Assembly (NCBI GenBank): GCA_948436975.1
Contig: CAOJJB010000004.1
Coordinates: 1-64,000 of the forward strand
DNA: 64,000 nt
Origin: an uncultured Clostridium sp.
GTDB lineage: Bacteria > Bacillota > Clostridia > TANB77 > CAG-508
Reading direction: 5' to 3'
A program made the translations under genes and the position numbers. This document shows positions 27,860 to 37,970 of this stretch, one piece after another. Position 1 is the first letter of the stretch. Each line of letters opens with the position of its first letter. The notes below the pieces were generated by a model. It did no database searches, was not told the origin of the DNA, and saw nothing but the letters and a program-made list of their open reading frames with translations.

Positions 27860-30643
27860 TTACTGATTTCTTCCACAACAATTCTTATACTTTTTGCCCG
27901 AACCACAAGTGCAAGGATCATTTCGCCCAATTTTAGGAGCATCATTAACTATTGGTTCTTTTTTTTCAGTTTGATTTGTTTTAGGAACAATATTTTCACT
28001 TTCTATATTCATACCTGATATAGCTGAATTATCTAAACTTTCATTAGTAATGTTAACAGTAGATGATCTTTGAACATTTGCTCCTGATTTTACAACATGA
28101 AGCATAATTTTAGCTACTTCTAATTTGATTTGTCCTATCATTTCATCAAACATTTCGCCACCTTCAAATCTATATTGAACAACAGGATCTTTTTGACCAT
28201 AAGCACGTAATCCAATACCATTTTTTAATTCATCCATACTATCAATATGTTCCATCCATTTTGTATCTACTACTTTTAATAATACAACTCTTTCTAATTC
28301 TCTTATATTATCTCCAAATTCCTGTTCTTTTGCTTCATAGTTTGCAAGAGTTTTTTCTTTCAATTCTGATAAAAGTTTATTACTATCTATTTTATCGTCT
28401 TTTAAAGCATCAACTTCTTCAATATTTAAATTTGTTTTAATTTCATTTAATAAAGCTTCTTTATTTACTTTGTTTTCTTCTATTTCTTGTTTATAAGTAT
28501 CAACAATCATATCACAAGCTGATTCAATCATATCAACTATATTGTTTCTTATATTATTACCATCTAAAACACTTCTTCTTTGAGAATAGATAATATCCCT
28601 TTGAATGTTCATAACATCATCATAACTTAATATGTGTTTTCTTATAGAAAAGTTTCTTCCTTCTACTTTGCTTTGAGCACTTTCTATAGTTTTAGAAATT
28701 ATTTTTACTTCTATTGGCATATCTTCTGGAATATTTCCTTTATCGAAAATTCTTGTAATCATATCTCCACCAAATATTTTTAAAAGATTGTCATCTAGTC
28801 CAAGATAAAATCTTGTTTCACCTGGATCTCCTTGACGTCCACTACGTCCACGTAATTGGTTGTCAATTCTTCTAGATTCATGTCTTTCTGTACCAATAAT
28901 TTTTAAACCACCTGCATTTATTACTTTTTCTTTTTCGTCTTTTATTTCTTCATCAAATTTATTTTGTAAGTCTTTAAATTTTTGTCTTGCTTCTAAAACA
29001 TCTTCATCTTCTGTTTCATTGAAAGCAGTTGCTTGTTCTATTAGATAATTTTCATATTTTTGCTTTCTCATTTCTTGTTTTGCTAAGTATTCACTGTTTC
29101 CTCCAAGCATAATATCAGTACCACGCCCAGCCATGTTTGTAGCTATTGTTACAGCACCATATTTACCAGCTTGTGCTATGATTTCAGCTTCTTTTTCATG
29201 GTTTTTGGCATTTAATACTTCATGTGGTATTCCTTCTTTGGATAATAATTTGCTTAATTTTTCTGAATTTTCTATTGATACTGTACCTACTAATACAGGT
29301 TGACCTTTTTTATGACTTTCTTTTATATCTTCGATAACAGCTCTAAATTTTACTTCTTCATTTTTATATATAATATCTGTTTGATCCATTCTTGCTAAAG
29401 GTTTATTTGTAGGAATTTCAATAACATCTAAGTTATATATTTCTCTGAATTCTCCCTCTTCTGTCATAGCAGTACCTGTCATACCAGCTAGTTTTGAGTA
29501 CATTCTGAAGTAGTTTTGGAATGTTATTGTTGCTAATGTTTTTGACTCATCTGCTATTTTTACATTCTCTTTAGCTTCTATTGCTTGATGTAATCCATCA
29601 TTATATCTTCTTCCATACATAATACGTCCAGTAAATTCATCAACTATAAGTACTTCCCCATCTTTTACAATGTAGTCTATGTCTTTTTTCATAATTCCAT
29701 TTGCTCTTAATGCTTGTGTTATATTATGAACTATGTCTGTATTTGATATGTCATTTAGGTTTTCTAAATTAAATTCTCTTTCTGCTTTTTCTATACCTTT
29801 TTGTGTAAGTGATGCAGATTTTGCTTTTAAGTCAACTATATAATCATATTTTTCATTATCTTCGATTTGGTCTGTATCTTTTACATCTTCTTCTATAATT
29901 ATTTTAGCTGTTAGTTTTTTTACAAAACGATCTGCTTGTTTATATAAATCAGAAGACTTATTTGCTCTACCTGAAATAATTAATGGTGTACGAGCTTCGT
30001 CAATTAAAATACTATCAATTTCGTCTACAATGGCATAGTTTAATTCTCTTTGTACCATCTCTTCTTTATGGATAACCATATTATCTCTTAAATAGTCAAA
30101 TCCAAATTCATTGTTTGTACCATAAGTAATATCTGAATTATATGCTTTTTGTTTATCAGAATGTGGCATTCTACCATATATAAGTCCTACTGAAAGTCCT
30201 AAAAATCTGTATACTTTTCCCATCCATTCACTATCTCTTTTAGCTAGGTAATCATTTACAGTAATAACATGAACACCTTTTCCTGTAAGTGCATTTAAAT
30301 ATACTGGTAATGTTGCAACTAAGGTTTTTCCTTCACCTGTTTTCATTTCAGATATTCTACCTTGATGTAATATAATACCACCTATTAATTGTACATCAAA
30401 ATGTCTTAGTCCTAATACTCTTTTTGAAGCTTCTCTGACTACTGCAAAAGCTTCTGGTAATATGTCATCTAAAGTTTTTCCTTTAGATAATTCGTCTTTA
30501 AAATAAGCTGTTTTTGCTGTTAGTTCTTTATCAGATAGTTTTTCCATTTCTGGTTCTAAACTATTAATTTTTTCTACTAGTGGCATAACTCTTTTTACTT
30601 CTTTTTCACTATAACTTCCAAAAATCTTGCCAAAAAGTCCCAT
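27860..30643 (-). CDS. secA: Protein translocase ATPase SecA
   Basis: 927 residues, full length. Key parts: [20 protein letters not shown] (Walker A, near 100), [19 protein letters not shown] (Walker B), [64 protein letters not shown] spread over positions 580-620 and the C-terminal zinc motif [13 protein letters not shown]. SecA drives secreted proteins, including the surface proteins here, through SecYEG. RBS AGGAGGAAAA. Confidence 0.97.
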   Translation of the reverse strand: MGLFGKIFGSYSEKEVKRVMPLVEKINSLEPEMEKLSDKELTAKTAYFKDELSKGKTLDDILPEAFAVVREASKRVLGLRHFDVQLIGGIILHQGRISEMKTGEGKTLVATLPVYLNALTGKGVHVITVNDYLAKRDSEWMGKVYRFLGLSVGLIYGRMPHSDKQKAYNSDITYGTNNEFGFDYLRDNMVIHKEEMVQRELNYAIVDEIDSILIDEARTPLIISGRANKSSDLYKQADRFVKKLTAKIIIEEDVKDTDQIEDNEKYDYIVDLKAKSASLTQKGIEKAEREFNLENLNDISNTDIVHNITQALRANGIMKKDIDYIVKDGEVLIVDEFTGRIMYGRRYNDGLHQAIEAKENVKIADESKTLATITFQNYFRMYSKLAGMTGTAMTEEGEFREIYNLDVIEIPTNKPLARMDQTDIIYKNEEVKFRAVIEDIKESHKKGQPVLVGTVSIENSEKLSKLLSKEGIPHEVLNAKNHEKEAEIIAQAGKYGAVTIATNMAGRGTDIMLGGNSEYLAKQEMRKQKYENYLIEQATAFNETEDEDVLEARQKFKDLQNKFDEEIKDEKEKVINAGGLKIIGTERHESRRIDNQLRGRSGRQGDPGETRFYLGLDDNLLKIFGGDMITRIFDKGNIPEDMPIEVKIISKTIESAQSKVEGRNFSIRKHILSYDDVMNIQRDIIYSQRRSVLDGNNIRNNIVDMIESACDMIVDTYKQEIEENKVNKEALLNEIKTNLNIEEVDALKDDKIDSNKLLSELKEKTLANYEAKEQEFGDNIRELERVVLLKVVDTKWMEHIDSMDELKNGIGLRAYGQKDPVVQYRFEGGEMFDEMIGQIKLEVAKIMLHVVKSGANVQRSSTVNITNESLDNSAISGMNIESENIVPKTNQTEKKEPIVNDAPKIGRNDPCTCGSGKKYKNCCGRNQ

Positions 30644-30778
30644 TGTTTTCCTCCTAAATTCGTTTTAAAATATACCAATTACTATATCACTATTTATTTT
30701 TTTTTGCAAGAAAATATGAGTATATTTTCTATATTCTAGCATATGATTTATAAAAAACTAAAAAGGAGATTTTATGAT

Positions 30779-31333
30779 ATGCTAGTTTATAATATAAAAT
30801 TAAATAAAAAATTAATTTTTAAAACAATTTTGGCGGTAATGTTGATAATTTGTATAAGTATAGGTATAGCAGCTTTATATAAAGTTTTAAGTTCTTTTGA
30901 AAATAAAAATAATAATTTAATTGAAGATGCTATTCCTTCTTCTGAGGTAGCTGTTTTAACTGCTGAAAATTATACAAATGTTTTAAAGGCTGTTCATGAT
31001 GATATTGATACTTACATAGGTCAAAAAATATCATTTTCAGGATATGTCTATAGAGTATCAGGATTTTCTGATGATCAATTTGTATTAGCAAGAGATATGG
31101 ATATTGGAAATAAACAAACATTAATTGTAGGTTTTTTATGTTCTTCTGAAAAATCTAAAGATTTTGAGATGTACTCTTGGGTAAATATTACAGGTGAAAT
31201 TACTAAAGGTTTTTATAATAATTCAGAAATGCCTGTTATAAAAATAACAAGTATTGAAAAATGTGCAAAACCTGATAATACAAATGTTTTTCCACCAGAT
31301 GATGAATATGTTCCAACAGCTGTTATATATTAA
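30779..31333 (+). CDS. Membrane-anchored DUF1980/TIGR03943-like protein
   Basis: 184 residues. A membrane helix (about 11-35) leads into an OB-fold-like domain: YIGQKISFSGYVYRVSGF, DDQFVLARDM, TLIVGFLCSSEKS, SWVNITGEITKGFYN and PVIKITSIEKC. This matches the C-terminal region of YcgQ/TIGR03943 proteins, whose role is unclear; the usual YcgR-like permease partner is not next to it. ATG 30779 follows AAGGAG; an earlier in-frame start at 30743 lacks an RBS. Its stop overlaps the stop of the convergent gene by four bases (TTAA shared). Confidence 0.65.
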   Translation: MLVYNIKLNKKLIFKTILAVMLIICISIGIAALYKVLSSFENKNNNLIEDAIPSSEVAVLTAENYTNVLKAVHDDIDTYIGQKISFSGYVYRVSGFSDDQFVLARDMDIGNKQTLIVGFLCSSEKSKDFEMYSWVNITGEITKGFYNNSEMPVIKITSIEKCAKPDNTNVFPPDDEYVPTAVIY

Positions 31334-32409
31334 ATATCTACAATTGAGTTCACTATTCCCTTATCTAATATTTCAGCAAAAATATTTTTTAAAATAATAA
31401 GAATAATAGGTCCAACAAGTAATCCTATTATTCCAATTATTTTAAAACTAGTGTACATAGCTAATAATGTAAAAATTGGATGAATTCCTATATTGTTGCT
31501 TACAAGTTTTGGTTCTAATAATTGTTTAGCTACTAAAATGAAAGCATATAGTCCTAAAATTGAGAATGCCAGCGAATTATTACTTTTTAAGAAAAGTAAT
31601 AATGACCATGGTACCATTACACTTCCTGCTCCTAAAATAGGTAAAGCATCTATAAAACCTATTGATATTGCCATTAATATTGGATATTGTATTTCCATTC
31701 CTAAAAGATAGAAAATATTTAATCCTGTTAGAACAATTATAAAGGTAATTATACTTAAGGTTATTTCTGCTTTTAAATAACCTACTAATGAAGATGTTAT
31801 ATCTCTAACATGTGTCATTATCTTCCCTACCATTTTTTTAGATAAGTGATGTTCCATTCTATCTAATATATAGAATTTATCTGATGTTATAAAATATGTG
31901 GCTAAAATAGTTATTATAATATTTATAAACATATTAGGAATTGATGTTATATAATCTAATACTTTGCTTAATAAATTTTTGGCTTGTGTCATAAGAGTAT
32001 TTAAAAATTCGTTTGTTGAATTTTCAAAAATAGAAATTACTTCATTTGATAAATGTAATTCTTCAAAGTTAATATTAGAAGTTTTACTATCAATAAAATT
32101 CATAATTGTTTCTAAATAAGTATTTAATCCAGACAATAAATTAGTTGTTTCTGATATTAATTTTATTCCACCAAATATGATAATTGCTGTTAATATACTA
32201 AAAATTATTACTAATACAATAATACTACTTACTTTTCTACTAAAGCTTGTCCTTTTATATATCCATTTTATTAAAGGTTCAATTATAATGGATATAATAT
32301 ATGCTATTAAAAATGGAATATAAAATATTGTTAGTTTACAACCAACTAAAAATATAAAAATTAAAAATATTCCTATAAGACTTTTTTTGAATATATTTAG
32401 GTAATCCAT
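31330..32409 (-). CDS. AI-2E/YtvI-family membrane protein
   Basis: 359 residues, eight membrane segments in the AI-2E transporter pattern with IEPLIKWIYKR near 43, the long amphipathic middle (85-150), and the C-terminal signature FIDALPILGAGSVMVPWSLL then LEPKLVSNNIGIHPI. In spore formers the closest branch is YtvI, a sporulation membrane protein. Genome context (yab genes, dpaB) fits that branch but does not prove it. Confidence 0.8.
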   Translation of the reverse strand: MDYLNIFKKSLIGIFLIFIFLVGCKLTIFYIPFLIAYIISIIIEPLIKWIYKRTSFSRKVSSIIVLVIIFSILTAIIIFGGIKLISETTNLLSGLNTYLETIMNFIDSKTSNINFEELHLSNEVISIFENSTNEFLNTLMTQAKNLLSKVLDYITSIPNMFINIIITILATYFITSDKFYILDRMEHHLSKKMVGKIMTHVRDITSSLVGYLKAEITLSIITFIIVLTGLNIFYLLGMEIQYPILMAISIGFIDALPILGAGSVMVPWSLLLFLKSNNSLAFSILGLYAFILVAKQLLEPKLVSNNIGIHPIFTLLAMYTSFKIIGIIGLLVGPIILIILKNIFAEILDKGIVNSIVDI

Positions 32410-32501
32410 ATTTATTCTCCTATTTACATTATATTCAAAATATATAAAAAAATACCTAATTTTATGTTATAAGAAATTAGGTATTTTATGATATGTGATA
32501 A

Positions 32502-33176
32502 TTAAAAATTAATATTACAAGATGGATTGTTCATATAAGGGTTATTGTTAATATTATTGTTAAATTGTCTATTGTTTTGATATTGAGTTTTACTTAAAAT
32601 TTCTCTTAAGATAAGAATTCTGATAATATCTTTAAGTAAGCTATCATTTCTATTACTTCTTGAATTACTAGTTTGTGAATTACTTACTTGTCTAGTTTCA
32701 GATGTTCTAGTTGTAGTTGATGTTGTATTTGATGAAGAATTATTAGTATTTTGCGAATTTTGTGTATTAGTATTTTGTGTGATTGTAGATGAATTTTCAT
32801 CATCATACTCTATTTGTCCTTCGACAATATTATAAACTGTATCAACCATATTATTTAAAGCATCCTCATTTAAATATTGATAATTGCTATTGGCTACAAC
32901 TTTTGAAGCTACAGGAGCAATAATTCTATATATACTAGGATATAAATTATTTATATTTTGCCCCATATTATTTCCATACATATTTTGATTTCCATTATAC
33001 ATACAATTCATATTTGGATTTGTCATATTATTATTCATATTTCCCATCATTTGTGTATTTGGCATATTGTTATAATTCATCATATTATTAGGCATACTAT
33101 TCATATATGTATTGTTTGGTGTTTGATTATAGAAATATAAATCTTGCATGTAGCTATCATTATTTGAATAAAACAT
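32502..33176 (-). CDS. Asn/Met-rich protein with central conserved segment, possibly spore-associated
   Basis: 224 residues. Residues 1-78 are Asn/Met/Tyr-rich, with NNMMNYNN- and MGNMNNNM-like repeats. A central segment NLYPSIYRIIAPVASKVVAN and EDALNNMVDTVYNIVEG looks folded. A Ser/Thr/Asn-rich spacer follows, then a charged helix SLLKDIIRILILREILS and an Asn-rich end. No signal peptide. Composition recalls coat or exosporium proteins, an inference. Its Shine-Dalgarno (33184-33188) is paired inside a hairpin. Confidence 0.6.
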   Translation of the reverse strand: MFYSNNDSYMQDLYFYNQTPNNTYMNSMPNNMMNYNNMPNTQMMGNMNNNMTNPNMNCMYNGNQNMYGNNMGQNINNLYPSIYRIIAPVASKVVANSNYQYLNEDALNNMVDTVYNIVEGQIEYDDENSSTITQNTNTQNSQNTNNSSSNTTSTTTRTSETRQVSNSQTSNSRSNRNDSLLKDIIRILILREILSKTQYQNNRQFNNNINNNPYMNNPSCNINF

Positions 33177-33179
33177 AAA

Positions 33180-33215
33180 AAAACCTCCTTTTTTTCATTA
33201 TATGAAGGAGGTTTT
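33180..33215 (-). promoter_or_regulatory. Hairpin that hides the Shine-Dalgarno of the Asn/Met-rich gene
   Basis: On the minus strand AAAACCTCCTT pairs perfectly with AAGGAGGTTTT around a 14-base loop. The right arm holds GGAGG seven bases before the ATG at 33176, and the left arm is a perfect anti-SD. The run of T after the stem also makes it look like the murD terminator. So one structure may stop read-through and block translation. Confidence 0.7.
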
Positions 33216-33225
33216 GAATTATACT

Positions 33226-34644
33226 TTATTTAACGATTTCTTTTACATATATTTTAAATAATTTTCCTCTTTCAGCAAAGTTTTTAAACATATCAAAACT
33301 AGCACTTGCTGGAGAAAATAATACTATATCACCTTGTAATGCGATTTTGTTTGCTATTTCGACTGCACTTTTTAAAGATTCACAGGTATATATTGGTAAT
33401 TCTTTTCTAGATTTTTTTAATTCTGTACATACTGCTTTTTCAATTTTAGTAGATGTTTGACCAAGTAAAACTAATGATTTACAATTATCTATTATAGGCT
33501 TTGCAAGTACAGTATAATCTAAATTTTTGTCATATCCACCTGCAATTAATATAATATTTTTTAAAGCAAATGCATTTAAACCAGCTATTGTTCTTGTTGG
33601 ACTTGAACTTACAGAGTCGTTATACCATTTTATTCTATTTTTTGTTTCTTTTACTAGTTCTAATCTATGTTCTACACCTTTAAATTCTGTTAATACAGTT
33701 TCAATACTTTCTTTTTCTACTAAGTTTTTTGTTGCAATTATAGCTGAACAAGCATTTTCAAAGTTATGAATTCCTCTTAATTTCATATTTCTTGTGTCAA
33801 ATACATGCTTTCTAAGTCCTTTTTCACATATTTTTATTTTTCCATCTTCTTTATCATATATATATCCATTTTGTATTTTATTTTTACTACTGAAAAATAC
33901 TACTTTTCCATGTGCTTGTTTTGCACATTCACGTGTTATTTCATTATCATAATTTAATATTAATAGTCCATTTTTATCTTGATATTTGAATATATTCTTT
34001 TTGGCTTTTATATATTCGTCCATATCACTATGGATATTTAGATGATTAGGTGTTATGTTTGTTATTATAGATATTTTAGGACTTATTTTCATATTCATTA
34101 ATTGAAAGCTACTTAATTCTAGTACAATAATGTCCTCAGGAAGCATTTCAGATATTTTGGTAAATAAAGGTACTCCTATATTTCCTCCTAAAAAACAATT
34201 GTGTCCATTTTGCTTTAATATTTCATATATTAAAGTTGTTGTAGTAGTTTTTCCATCACTTCCTGTAACTCCTATTACTAATCCTGGTGTAAGTTCTATT
34301 ACCATTTCTATTTCAGTTGTAATAATGGCCCCTCTTTGGGCTTCTTTTATAAGTTCTGGTATTATTGGTAGGCAACTTGGAGAACGAAATATAATGTCAA
34401 ATCCTACTAGTTTTTTTAAATATCCTTCTCCAAATGAAAAGTCCATTCCATAATCTACTATTTTATTTACTATTTTTTTATCTATATCATCTATTTCTTT
34501 TCCATCAAATACAGTTACTATTGATTGTAAGTTATGGAGATATTCTATTAATGGAATATTACTAATTCCTAGTCCAATTATAGCAACTTTTCTTCCTTTT
34601 AAATATTCATTAAATTCTACCAATTTTTTATTTATGTATTCCAT
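33226..34644 (-). CDS. murD: UDP-N-acetylmuramoylalanine--D-glutamate ligase
   Basis: 472 residues. N-terminal Rossmann domain (KVAIIGLGISNIPLIEYL), ATP-binding GVTGSDGKTTTTTLIYEIL (near 129-147), FLGGNIGVPLF, VLELSSFQL, ITNITPNHLNIH and C-terminal YNDSVSSSPTRTIAGLNAF and LIAGGYDKNLDY. It adds D-glutamate to the peptidoglycan precursor. Fourteen bases after a CMP-kinase-like gene. RBS AGGAGGT. Confidence 0.95.
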   Translation of the reverse strand: MEYINKKLVEFNEYLKGRKVAIIGLGISNIPLIEYLHNLQSIVTVFDGKEIDDIDKKIVNKIVDYGMDFSFGEGYLKKLVGFDIIFRSPSCLPIIPELIKEAQRGAIITTEIEMVIELTPGLVIGVTGSDGKTTTTTLIYEILKQNGHNCFLGGNIGVPLFTKISEMLPEDIIVLELSSFQLMNMKISPKISIITNITPNHLNIHSDMDEYIKAKKNIFKYQDKNGLLILNYDNEITRECAKQAHGKVVFFSSKNKIQNGYIYDKEDGKIKICEKGLRKHVFDTRNMKLRGIHNFENACSAIIATKNLVEKESIETVLTEFKGVEHRLELVKETKNRIKWYNDSVSSSPTRTIAGLNAFALKNIILIAGGYDKNLDYTVLAKPIIDNCKSLVLLGQTSTKIEKAVCTELKKSRKELPIYTCESLKSAVEIANKIALQGDIVLFSPASASFDMFKNFAERGKLFKIYVKEIVK

Positions 34645-34658
34645 TATACCTCCTAATT

Positions 34659-35351
34659 TTATACCATTTCTGGTAGTTTTATTTTTTCGAGTACCAAGTT
34701 AGTAGATTCAATAACTGTTTTACATTTTGTTACATCTATTTCTATTGTTTTTTTATCATATTCATAAAATCCAGCTTTTTCTTGAAGAATATCTCTTTTT
34801 ACTATATTTTCTCGTACTTCTTTTTCTTCTTCTTTATTGTTATATTGTTTACATTTTCTTTTTACTCTTTCATCTAAATCAGCTATTATAAAAAAGTGAT
34901 AATTACATTTTGGATATATTTTCATAACACTTCGTGCTGAAACTATAACATTATAATCTTTTTTTAAGTTATCTATGAGTTGTTGTGCAAATATAAATAA
35001 ATTTTTGTTATTAGCACTTCCTCCTATAGTTGAAACTGCTAATGATGCTTCTTTTGATTGTAACTTTTCTTCTTCTGCTTTTTTTCCATTTATGTATATT
35101 ATTGTTTCATTATTTTCAATTTTTATTTGTATTTTGAATAAATCCATCATTTTTTTTATATCAAGATTTTTACCTTCTTTTTTTAATTGGTCTAATTGTT
35201 TACCATTTTGCATCATTGCATATACTATTGCTCTATATAAATTTCCTCCATTTAATAATATTGTATTAGGCAATGTTTTTATAAGTTCTCTACATATACT
35301 TGTTTTTCCTGCTCCAACTAATCCTTCTATTCCAATAACTATATTTGACAT
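34659..35351 (-). CDS. Cytidylate-kinase-like NMP kinase (divergent)
   Basis: 230 residues. P-loop IEGLVGAGKTSICREL (near 8), LLNGGNLYRAIVYAM in the place of the GxxYRA substrate motif, a long insert (50-95), VIVSARSVMKIYPKCNYHFF in place of the GRD..VFP..A..K motif and ADLDERVKRK lid. The order matches (d)CMP kinases, but several fixed residues differ (NGGN for DTGA, SARSV for GRDIG), so the substrate may have changed. Directly upstream of murD. Confidence 0.65.
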   Translation of the reverse strand: MSNIVIGIEGLVGAGKTSICRELIKTLPNTILLNGGNLYRAIVYAMMQNGKQLDQLKKEGKNLDIKKMMDLFKIQIKIENNETIIYINGKKAEEEKLQSKEASLAVSTIGGSANNKNLFIFAQQLIDNLKKDYNVIVSARSVMKIYPKCNYHFFIIADLDERVKRKCKQYNNKEEEKEVRENIVKRDILQEKAGFYEYDKKTIEIDVTKCKTVIESTNLVLEKIKLPEMV

Positions 35352-35488
35352 TTTTGTTTCCTTTCATTAATATATAAAATTATATCAGATAAAGATTATT
35401 TCTTCAATATATTATAATTTTTAAATGTGAAAATTATAATATATTTGTAATGTTTTTTATATTATAGTATTTAATATATTATAAATAT

Positions 35489-36856
35489 CTAATTTATTAT
35501 AGGTAATTTAAAAATTTCTTTTTTTAGTTCATCATCACTTGGTATATAATTAGTCATGGTTTTATCATTAAAAGAAGAATATGCTGTCATATCAAAATAT
35601 CCTGTACCTGTTAGTCCAAATAAAATAGTTTTCCTTTCTCCAGTTTCTTTACATTTTAGTGCTTCATCAATAGCACCTTTAATAGCGTGAGAAGATTCTG
35701 GTGCTGGAAGGATAGTTTCATATTTGGCAAATAGTTTAGCTGCTTCGAAAACTTTAGTTTGTTCATATGATTTTGCTTCCATATAACCATCATGATATAA
35801 TTTAGATATTATTGGCGACATTCCATGATATCTTAATCCTCCAGAATGATTTGAAGCTGGTATAAATCCACTTCCTAATGTATACATTTTTGCAAGAGGT
35901 GTCATTTTTCCAGTATCACAAAAATCATAGGCATATGTTCCTCTAGTTAAAGATGGACATGATGATGATTCAATGGCAAGGATATATGGATTGCTTTTTC
36001 CTAATAATTTATCTTGCATATATGGTGCAATCAGTCCACCTAAATTTGAACCTCCTCCTGCACATCCTACTATAATATCTGGATACTCTTCTATTTTATC
36101 CATTGCTTTTTTAGTTTCAAGACCTATTATTGATTGATGTAATAAAACTTGATTTAATACTGAACCTAATACATATTTGTAACCATCTGTTGTTACAGCT
36201 TTTTCAACTGCTTCCGAAATTGCACACCCTAAACTTCCTGTTGTATTTGGATCTGTTTCTAAAATTTTTCTACCAGCTTCTGTAGTATTACTTGGACTTG
36301 CAATAACCTCTGCACCAAAAGTTCTTATTATTTCTTTTCTAAATGGTTTTTGATTGTAAGATCCTTTTACCATATATACAGTAAGTGGTATATTAAAGTA
36401 TGCACATGCTTCTGATAATGCAGTTCCCCATTGGCCTGCTCCTGTTTCAGTTGTTAAGCCTTTTATTCCTTGCTTTTTTGCATAATATACTTGTGCAATA
36501 GCTGAATTAAGTTTATGACTTCCTGATGTATTATTTCCTTCAAATTTATAATATATTTTAGCTGGTGTTTCTAATGCTTTTTCTAAATTATAAGCTCTTA
36601 TTAATGGTGATGGTCTATATATTTTATAAAATTCTTGTATTTCTATTGGTATATCAAAATATTTTGTTGTATTATCTAATTCTTGATTTACTAATTCTTC
36701 ACAAAATACAGGTAATAAATCTTCTTTTGTTGCTGGTTTTAGAGTTTTAGGGTTTAACATTGGCGCTGGTAATTCTTTCATATCTGCTCTAAGATTATAC
36801 CATTTTTTTGGCATTTCCTCCTCTGATAGATATGTTCTGTAAGGTATGTTCTTCAT
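35489..36856 (-). CDS. Tryptophan synthase beta-like protein, TrpB2 type
   Basis: 455 residues, longer than TrpB1. PLP lysine in NNTSGSHKLNSAIA (near 117), glutamate and glycine-rich sites in TTETGAGQWGTALSEA and IVGCAGGGSNLGGL, plus SNHSGGLRYHGMSP, all characteristic of the COG1350 (TrpB2) group. It condenses indole with serine to tryptophan and usually works without TrpA; no trpA is nearby, so indole salvage is likely. A T-box leader lies upstream. RBS AAGGAGGA. Confidence 0.92.
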   Translation of the reverse strand: MKNIPYRTYLSEEEMPKKWYNLRADMKELPAPMLNPKTLKPATKEDLLPVFCEELVNQELDNTTKYFDIPIEIQEFYKIYRPSPLIRAYNLEKALETPAKIYYKFEGNNTSGSHKLNSAIAQVYYAKKQGIKGLTTETGAGQWGTALSEACAYFNIPLTVYMVKGSYNQKPFRKEIIRTFGAEVIASPSNTTEAGRKILETDPNTTGSLGCAISEAVEKAVTTDGYKYVLGSVLNQVLLHQSIIGLETKKAMDKIEEYPDIIVGCAGGGSNLGGLIAPYMQDKLLGKSNPYILAIESSSCPSLTRGTYAYDFCDTGKMTPLAKMYTLGSGFIPASNHSGGLRYHGMSPIISKLYHDGYMEAKSYEQTKVFEAAKLFAKYETILPAPESSHAIKGAIDEALKCKETGERKTILFGLTGTGYFDMTAYSSFNDKTMTNYIPSDDELKKEIFKLPIIN

Positions 36857-36959
36857 ATTCTTTTCCTCCTTCTATTTATGTTTTAAAGTATCTCTTAGAA
36901 CTCCGGATTATTCTAAATTAAATACTTATATAAGCTTTTTATGTTATAAAATTTTAAGA

Positions 36960-37230
36960 TGTTTTTTTATAATATAAAAAGCTCTTATCTCTAAATTTAT
37001 AGATGTCTATAAATTTAGGGACAAAAGCTTTTAACTTCTGCGTTGCCACCCTAATTGATACTAAATTAGTATCCTCTCATTCATATACTAACATATATGT
37101 CCTTATTTTACGGTTAGGTTTCCGTCAACGCCTACTTTATAAAATTTCGGGTTGCACTCCTCAGTCCATTCAATAATACTTAGTTTTGTAATATTTCCAC
37201 CAACAATTACTCTCTATTAATTTGGGTACT
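36960..37230 (-). promoter_or_regulatory. T-box riboswitch, probably tryptophan-specific
   Basis: The minus-strand leader starts with an AGAGAGT stem I element, has GAATGGACTGAGGAGTGCAA with a candidate TGG specifier (complement 37166-37168), and the T-box core AGGGTGGCAACGCAG (complement 37038-37052). It ends in a strong terminator stem CTAAATTTATAGA / TCTATAAATTTAG followed by GAGCTTTTTAT (near 36970-37022). Uncharged tRNA-Trp would favour read-through into trpB2. The specifier is assigned by context, not modelling. Confidence 0.85.
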
Positions 37231-37276
37231 ATTTACTATTCTGAATCAACGATTTAAGATTATTATATTATATGCT

Positions 37277-37305
37277 ATAATAACATAATTGTTTTTGATT
37301 GTCAA
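37277..37305 (-). promoter_or_regulatory. Promoter of the T-box/trpB2 unit
   Basis: TTGACA (complement 37300-37305) and TATTAT (complement 37277-37282) are 17 bases apart, about 50-100 bases before the T-box stem I. Confidence 0.65.
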
Positions 37306-37415
37306 ACCTTTTTTTACCTAATATTTTTACACTCGCTATTGTGTGTGCTAAAATAACGTATATTAAATATTAAAATTCTTATATATAATAATATTGTATA
37401 GGAGGTATCTATAAT

Positions 37416-37580
37416 ATGTTTAAAATCGAAAAAGTAGAAACAATAAATAAAACATTTCGTATACCAGTAGAACTTGTTTCGAAATTACAAATAGTAGCTC
37501 AAGAACAGGAAGTATCTATGAATAGTCTAGTTGTACAATGTTGTGAATATGCACTTAATAATTTAGATATTTCAAATTAA
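37416..37580 (+). CDS. Small ribbon-helix-helix-like protein
   Basis: 54 residues: a basic start, then KTFRIPVELVSKLQIVAQ (strand and first helix), EVSMNSLVVQCCEYALNN (second helix). This is the Arc/CopG-type RHH pattern, typical for small repressors and antitoxins. AGGAGG lies nine bases before the ATG. No toxin partner is seen beside it. Confidence 0.7.
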   Translation: MFKIEKVETINKTFRIPVELVSKLQIVAQEQEVSMNSLVVQCCEYALNNLDISN

Positions 37581-37606
37581 ACATCTACTTTGGTAGATGT
37601 TTTTTC
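37581..37606 (+). terminator. Terminator after the RHH gene
   Basis: ACATCTAC / GTAGATGT stem with a 4-base loop and TTTTTTC, immediately after the stop. Confidence 0.85.
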
Positions 37607-37680
37607 ATATAAAAAATTTTTGAATATTTTTTCATTTTTTACAAATACTATTTTTGAATCAAAAGGAGGTGCTTTCTGAG

Positions 37681-37755
37681 ATGTCAAAGAAAAATAAATC
37701 AAAAAGTTCAAACAATAATAACAACAATGGTAATGACACAACATCTAATAATTAG
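37681..37755 (+). CDS. 24-residue Ser/Asn/Lys-rich peptide
   Basis: ATG 37681 to TAG 37755 encodes MSKKNKSKSSNNNNNNG then NDTTSNN. A near-ideal RBS, AAAGGAGGTG, lies 11 bases upstream in otherwise AT-rich DNA, which argues for real translation. No family recognised. Such short hydrophilic peptides occur in spores, but that is only a guess. From 37756 to 37924 nothing further is seen. Confidence 0.4.
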   Translation: MSKKNKSKSSNNNNNNGNDTTSNN

Positions 37756-37924
37756 TTTTTAAATAGTGACTTTTTAAGCTTTTAATAAATCTTTATTATT
37801 CTAAATATATTTGTTTACATTAAAAAAATTCATATTTTATATTTAATATAGTTTAAAAGATTTTAATATATACTTATTATTTAAGTCATATAAAATATAA
37901 AGTTTAAATAGATACTGTTTAAGG

Positions 37925-37961
37925 AAAAATCCTCTTCAAATTTAATATGAAGAGGATTTTT
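37925..37961 (-). terminator. Terminator after uvrA
   Basis: AAAAATCCTCTTCA / TGAAGAGGATTTTT, a 14-bp perfect stem, ten bases past the uvrA stop; works in both directions. Confidence 0.88.
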
Positions 37962-37970
37962 ATATAAATA

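Noticed and set aside
32958-33140. Ile/His-rich open frame opposite the Asn/Met-rich gene
   Set aside because: It is the complement of the repetitive Asn/Met codons, with no RBS.
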